Part shown: one piece after another, positions 8,101 through 10,489 of the stretch
Layout of the letters: every line of letters begins with the position of its first letter
Position numbering within the stretch: position 1 is the stretch's first letter
DNA from: an uncultured Cytophagaceae bacterium
Lineage (GTDB): Bacteria > Bacteroidota > Bacteroidia > Cytophagales > Microscillaceae
Reading direction: 5' to 3'
Length of the DNA: 10,489 nucleotides
NCBI GenBank assembly: GCA_937899305.1
Contig: CALDJV010000419.1
Coordinates: 1 to 10,489 of the forward strand
Notes under the pieces: generated by a model
The model's database searches: none
What the model was told of the DNA's origin: nothing
What the model saw: the letters and a program-made list of their open reading frames with translations, nothing else
Program-made: the position numbers and the translations under genes

Positions 8101-8528
8101 CTTTGGAGAGTTGGATAAAAAAGGAAAAATACAGCGGTGACCAAAAAGACTTGTTGGTATACATTACCTGGAATACAGACGACACCTACGTTGATTTGTT
8201 TGTAAAGGAGCCTTCTAAAGAAGTTTGTTCTTACCACAACGACGAAACCAAAAAGGGAGGAGTAATGACTGAAGATGTAGAGGGGTTGGGGCCAGTGGTA
8301 TACTACGCCAATAAATCTCAACGAGGTAAATACACCGTACGGGTAAATTATTACAATGAAGAATGGGAAAGAGCTTCTACCAGAACCAGAGTATATATCG
8401 TGATTTATCGTAACTGGGGGAAAGAAAATGAGCAAGTGATTCGCAAAGTAATCACCTTAGACAAAAAAGATGCGAACAACAACGAAAAGGTAGAAAAGAT
8501 GCAGCAAATTGCGAAATTAAGATTCTAA
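5172..8528 (+). CDS. Exported VIT / von Willebrand factor A domain protein with SusC-like N-terminus and DUF2135-like C-terminus
   Basis: The 1118-residue product starts with a signal peptide (hydrophobic 7-19, probable cleavage after AFA at 22). Residues 25-98 are a carboxypeptidase-regulatory-like beta-sandwich (VTGRVLDEVGQPLPGANV, GTVTDMDGRFSV). EVVVVG at 105-110, then a Gly/Ser/Val-rich stretch, imitate the TonB box and early plug of SusC-type receptors, but no plug or beta-barrel follows. After a basic linker (145-162) comes a VIT domain (about 165-345; FEGSFKLRLPNGA, ARGVDPALMEW, YPLMPKK). The vWA domain (about 438-600) has an intact metal site: D445-x-S447-x-S449, T516 and D543. Residues about 840-935 look like TPR-type helices, and about 993-1075 (ITWNTDDTYVDLFVKEP) resemble DUF2135. 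VIT/vWA proteins bind proteins in a metal-dependent way; a periplasmic or surface location is inferred, the partner unknown. It is monocistronic, with its own terminator. Confidence 0.9.
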   Translation: MKTKLHYFVCFILIFTSVQAFAQRITVTGRVLDEVGQPLPGANVLEKGTTNGTVTDMDGRFSVKASPGSTLIFSFVGLQRKEVKIPVGKTNLGDIKLTEEAALQEVVVVGHTVARQKSSVGSTVMSVSRDVIKAKESVRMSQTGSARANAKSKSKAKTWKRSNGEVNRVRLQVGDKETLPLKGRKISVKIDGFRARVLMDCFFYNDHDRRFEGSFKLRLPNGASPYFFAFGETKKELNKVVNPQKVALLSENSTEGWSFHPDSILAHRKKKWSRVKQARVVPKQKAANAYTKTVARGVDPALMEWSGADVFNCRVYPLMPKKMHHIVIGYDLNLLEVNGQRVLELALGNAKEKAPLRVELLAKGVNASELEVSPKTRSKIIKESIYFDWQQLRRDAIKITLNEKSPVLLRSSGNAPINYFATAFKTNLPKVPRTDLKENAVFLLDVSLSSQPDKFNVWLQTLAAVLQNNQDVIKKFSVMCFNVEAFWWKEGMVKNTNRNIRRFLRFANRLSLEGATDLGAALEELNRANWLKNASKYLFLLSDGDITWGEDNLYGLSKRIAPNDELYAFSTGFSGTNPRILDHLTRSTKGAVFSIVNEDEIQEVSKNFRFAPWRIDNIEMKGAHDFILAGRPQYLYAGQKLILAGRCEQLQKPKLEIQVSQKGKKRNFSLSFDQQIASELTKRVYGQIATTQLEVLGHLAEKEAIQYAVHYRVPGQTCSFVMLESESDYRRFKIDKTDNTKFIAGNTIKDLLQKLLAKNNLAQLGNAKLEFLHFIKKLEKGESGVKLKFTPQLQALIEGLSTEVFEVKSPKLNIKRRTIRRMPKELLADLQNGKPSYTMVNKWAEVRKRRNKDEAIRLLSSLVEKSPGNMNQLRDIGFSAMKWNMPQHTYFIFKKLIDLRPYQPPSYQLIAQALEQLGKRELAILYYEVILQAKWSGWEHKDFRLISALDYLRFLRKLTASSLNFSLKEYAKNRIGTLESWIKKEKYSGDQKDLLVYITWNTDDTYVDLFVKEPSKEVCSYHNDETKKGGVMTEDVEGLGPVVYYANKSQRGKYTVRVNYYNEEWERASTRTRVYIVIYRNWGKENEQVIRKVITLDKKDANNNEKVEKMQQIAKLRF

Positions 8529-8537
8529 ATAGATACA

Positions 8538-8590
8538 AACAAAACCCAGTGAATGAAAACATTTACCGGGTTTTGTTAATTTTTAATTGT
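8538..8590 (+). terminator. Strong rho-independent terminator after the VIT/vWA gene
   Basis: A long hairpin starts ten bases after the stop codon. AACAAAACCC (8538-8547) pairs perfectly with GGGTTTTGTT (8568-8577). After a single A/C mismatch, GTGAATG (8549-8555) pairs with CATTTAC (8560-8566, one G-U), leaving an AAAA loop. A T-rich tail (AATTTTTAATT) follows. This separates the vWA transcript from radA. Confidence 0.85.
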
Positions 8591-8691
8591 CAATCACGAA
8601 GGTTTGCGAAAAATATGAGCAAAAACATTGGATTTGAGACAAAAAAAACGAAATTTTGTTGACTTTCGACTCAAAATTCAACGCATTATCA

Positions 8692-10092
8692 ATGTCTAAA
8701 ATCAAAAAAGCTTATTTCTGCCAAAGCTGTGGTTACCAATCTGCCAAATGGTTGGGCAAGTGTCCTTCTTGTGATTCGTGGAATACGATGGTAGAAGAAC
8801 TCATCCAGAAAGATGACAATAATAAAAAGGGAAGTTGGAAAGTAAGTACTACTTCGCGTACAGTGGCCAACAAACCCCGGAAGCTAGAAGAAATTCAATT
8901 CAGTGCCCAGCAACGCATCATCACTCCCGACGAAGAACTCAACCGGGTGTTAGGGGGAGGCATTGTGCCTGGGTCGTTGGTATTGATTGGGGGAGAACCT
9001 GGTATTGGGAAGTCTACCCTCATGCTACAAATTGCCCTGACCTTGACCCAACTTCGGGTTTTGTATGTATCGGGAGAAGAGAGTGAGCAGCAAATAAAAA
9101 TGCGGGCCGATCGGATCACTGAAGCCCATGTGCCTTCCAAAGACAGCCTTGAGAATTGCTATATCCTTACTGAGACCTCTACCCAGAATATTTTTAAACA
9201 GATTGAAGATTTCAATCCTCAAATTCTGGTCATCGACTCAATTCAAACCCTGCATTCCAGTTTTCTAGATTCCAGTGCGGGTACTGTGTCACAAGTACGA
9301 GAATGTACTACCGAGCTGCTCAAGTTTGCCAAAGAAAGCGGTACCCCCGTGTTTTTGATTGGCCACATCAACAAAGAAGGCAGCATTGCTGGGCCTAAAG
9401 TGTTGGAGCATATGGTAGATACCGTGCTACAGTTTGAAGGAGACCGACACTTGGTATACCGGATTTTGCGAGCCACCAAAAACCGCTTTGGCTCCACTTC
9501 TGAACTAGGTATTTACGAAATGTTGGGAGATGGTTTGCGAGAGGTAAGCAACCCCTCCGAAATTCTGATTTCGCAGCGTGACGAAGACTTAAGTGGTATC
9601 ACGATTGGGGCTACCTTAGAAGGCAATCGCCCCTTGTTGATTGAGGTTCAATCGTTGGTGAGTACTTCCAACTATGGCACCCCCCAGCGTAGTAGCACCG
9701 GATTTGATGGCAAACGTTTGAACATGTTGTTGGCAGTACTCGAGAAGCGAGGCGGCTTTATGTTGGGCAACCAAGACGTATTTTTGAACATTACTGGAGG
9801 GCTCAAGGTAGAAGATCCCGCCATAGATTTGGCCGTATGTGTGTCGGTAGCCTCGTCTTACAATGACATCAGCATTTCCCACGACATTTGTTTTGCCGCC
9901 GAAGTAGGTTTAGGAGGCGAAATAAGAGCGGTAAACAAGGTAGAAAATCGGATATCAGAAGCCGAGAAACTGGGCTTCAAAGAAATCTTTATTTCCAAGT
10001 ACGCGCTCAAAAGCATCAATGTAAACAACTACACCATCAAGGTCAAAGCCTTTGGGAAGGTAGAAGAAATATTTACCGAGCTGTTTGGGTAG
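8692..10092 (+). CDS. radA: DNA repair protein RadA (RadA/Sms recombination ATPase)
   Basis: The 466-residue product is RadA, a hexameric DNA-dependent ATPase that drives branch migration of RecA recombination intermediates in the cytoplasm. The domains are in the expected order: a four-cysteine zinc finger (C10, C13, C24, C27; FCQSCGYQSAKWLGKCPSC), Walker A GEPGIGKS at 101-108, Walker B ILVID at 178-182, the RadA-specific KNRFG motif at 263-267, and a C-terminal Lon-like P domain (from about 300, including LNITGGLKVEDPAIDLAV). Length matches the family (about 450-460). I chose the ATG at 8692, giving MSKIKKAYFCQSC, the usual RadA beginning; an in-frame TTG at 8656 would add 12 residues with no family support. 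The terminator before it gives it a separate promoter. The leader-peptide genes follow 76 bases after its stop on the same strand with no terminator visible between. Confidence 0.97.
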   Translation: MSKIKKAYFCQSCGYQSAKWLGKCPSCDSWNTMVEELIQKDDNNKKGSWKVSTTSRTVANKPRKLEEIQFSAQQRIITPDEELNRVLGGGIVPGSLVLIGGEPGIGKSTLMLQIALTLTQLRVLYVSGEESEQQIKMRADRITEAHVPSKDSLENCYILTETSTQNIFKQIEDFNPQILVIDSIQTLHSSFLDSSAGTVSQVRECTTELLKFAKESGTPVFLIGHINKEGSIAGPKVLEHMVDTVLQFEGDRHLVYRILRATKNRFGSTSELGIYEMLGDGLREVSNPSEILISQRDEDLSGITIGATLEGNRPLLIEVQSLVSTSNYGTPQRSSTGFDGKRLNMLLAVLEKRGGFMLGNQDVFLNITGGLKVEDPAIDLAVCVSVASSYNDISISHDICFAAEVGLGGEIRAVNKVENRISEAEKLGFKEIFISKYALKSINVNNYTIKVKAFGKVEEIFTELFG

Positions 10093-10168
10093 TTTGGTCA
10101 TTTGCTAAATGAAGAGAGCGGAACATCATGTAATAATCCTTTTATCAAATAGTATAAAATTCACAAAT

Positions 10169-10306
10169 ATGAAAACAATCACCATGTTTGAATCTGAAAA
10201 TACGTTGTTACATCCCGAACAATTGAAAAACATCCAGGGAGGGCACCGAGTGAAAATGTCGTCCGGTCAACCAGGAACAGGTTCTACAATTAGATTGAGA
10301 GGTTAA
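10169..10306 (+). CDS. Double-glycine leader peptide 1, putative RiPP or bacteriocin-like precursor with SusC-plug-like core
   Basis: A 45-residue peptide. Residues 1-25 form a leader (MKTITMF...LHPEQLKNIQGG) ending in the GG that C39-peptidase ABC transporters cut; the P-x-Q-L-x-N-x-x-GG pattern is shared with the next gene and resembles Bacteroidota natural-product leaders. The predicted 20-residue core, HRVKMSSGQPGTGSTIRLRG, is basic, has no Cys and contains five Ser/Thr. Its end, S-G-x-P-G-x4-I-R-L-R-G, is repeated in the neighbour. I place the start at 10169 and not at the in-frame ATG at 10109 because the second copy begins with the equivalent MK-x-I-T and the extra 20 residues do not resemble a leader. 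The cleavage enzyme, modification enzyme and function are not visible here. Confidence 0.75.
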   Translation: MKTITMFESENTLLHPEQLKNIQGGHRVKMSSGQPGTGSTIRLRG

Positions 10307-10354
10307 CCTTACGATATAGTGCAATGTTGCATGTTTAATCTAAAAACCATTAGT

Positions 10355-10489
10355 ATGAAAAAAATAACCACTTTTAAAACCAAAAACACCATTTTGAATC
10401 CCGCACAATTACAGAATACCAAAGGCGGTAACGCTTCTGCTTCAGGCTTGCCTGGAGCAAGTGCGGCAATTAGGCTAAGAGGAGCTTAG
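10355..10489 (+). CDS. Double-glycine leader peptide 2, paralogue of the preceding gene
   Basis: A 44-residue peptide whose stop codon is the last three bases of the window. The leader (MKKITTFKTK, then NTILNPAQLQNTKGG) is identical to that of the first gene at 14 of 25 positions. The 19-residue core, NASASGLPGASAAIRLRGA, has no Cys and less charge, and carries the same S-G-x-P-G-x4-I-R-L-R-G with the same spacing, plus one extra C-terminal Ala. The gene starts 48 bases after the first stop, so one transcript is likely. Conserved core residues are mostly encoded by different synonymous codons in the two genes, so they are old duplicates kept by selection on the peptide. More copies, or the transport and modification genes, may lie beyond the right edge. 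Confidence 0.75.
   Translation: MKKITTFKTKNTILNPAQLQNTKGGNASASGLPGASAAIRLRGA

Noticed and set aside
8034..8435. 133-residue minus-strand frame opposite the end of the vWA gene
   Set aside because: It is antisense to the DUF2135-like part and shows no protein features of its own.
8656..8691. In-frame TTG start for RadA
   Set aside because: RadA proteins normally begin a few residues before the zinc finger, which fits the ATG at 8692; the extra 12 residues have no family support.
10109..10168. In-frame upstream ATG that would lengthen leader peptide 1 by 20 residues
   Set aside because: The second peptide aligns from the internal start (MK-x-I-T), and the extra residues do not look like a leader.
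1..10489. CRISPR arrays, tRNA or rRNA genes, complete insertion sequences
   Set aside because: No regularly spaced repeats, no cloverleaf-like tRNA sequence, no rRNA signature and no transposase with terminal inverted repeats were found by reading both strands.

Overview
The window looks like a chromosomal stretch from a Bacteroidota bacterium, probably a marine or free-living Cytophagales-type genus (Microscilla-like; inferred, not proven). The signs are a secreted protein that opens with a SusC-style carboxypeptidase-regulatory domain and an EVVVVG TonB-box-like string, an Rpn-family nuclease tail of the kind common in this phylum, A+T-rich intergenic DNA without Shine-Dalgarno sites, and short double-glycine leader peptides.

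Left to right: (1) 1-2029, minus strand: the first 676 codons of a class I lanthipeptide dehydratase (LanB), open to the window edge with its C-terminal part outside. (2) 2030-2833: mostly non-coding, with the broken C-terminal tail of an Rpn/PD-(D/E)XK nuclease (plus strand), a minus-strand terminator and a repeat-like patch. (3) 2834-4471, minus: a GapN-like aldehyde dehydrogenase. (4) 4472-5171: a 700-base A+T-rich divergent gap with one small coding-like island. (5) 5172-8528, plus: a 1118-residue exported protein with carboxypeptidase-regulatory, VIT, vWA, helical-repeat and DUF2135-like parts, closed by a very strong terminator. (6) 8692-10092, plus: the DNA repair ATPase RadA. (7) 10169-10489, plus: two tandem small genes for double-glycine leader peptides with nearly the same C-terminal motif.

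The most unusual item is the pair of small peptides. Their leaders end in GG. Both cores are cysteine-free and share S-G-x-P-G-x4-I-R-L-R-G with identical spacing. This pattern closely resembles, from memory, the plug-domain signature of SusC/RagA TonB-dependent transporters. Six of nine conserved core residues use different synonymous codons, so the peptide itself is under selection. They may be secreted peptides that mimic or engage SusC-type receptors, or precursors of an unknown modified peptide family. LanB at the other end is 8 kb away behind unrelated genes, and the lack of cysteine argues against these peptides being ordinary lanthipeptide substrates, so a link is only speculative.
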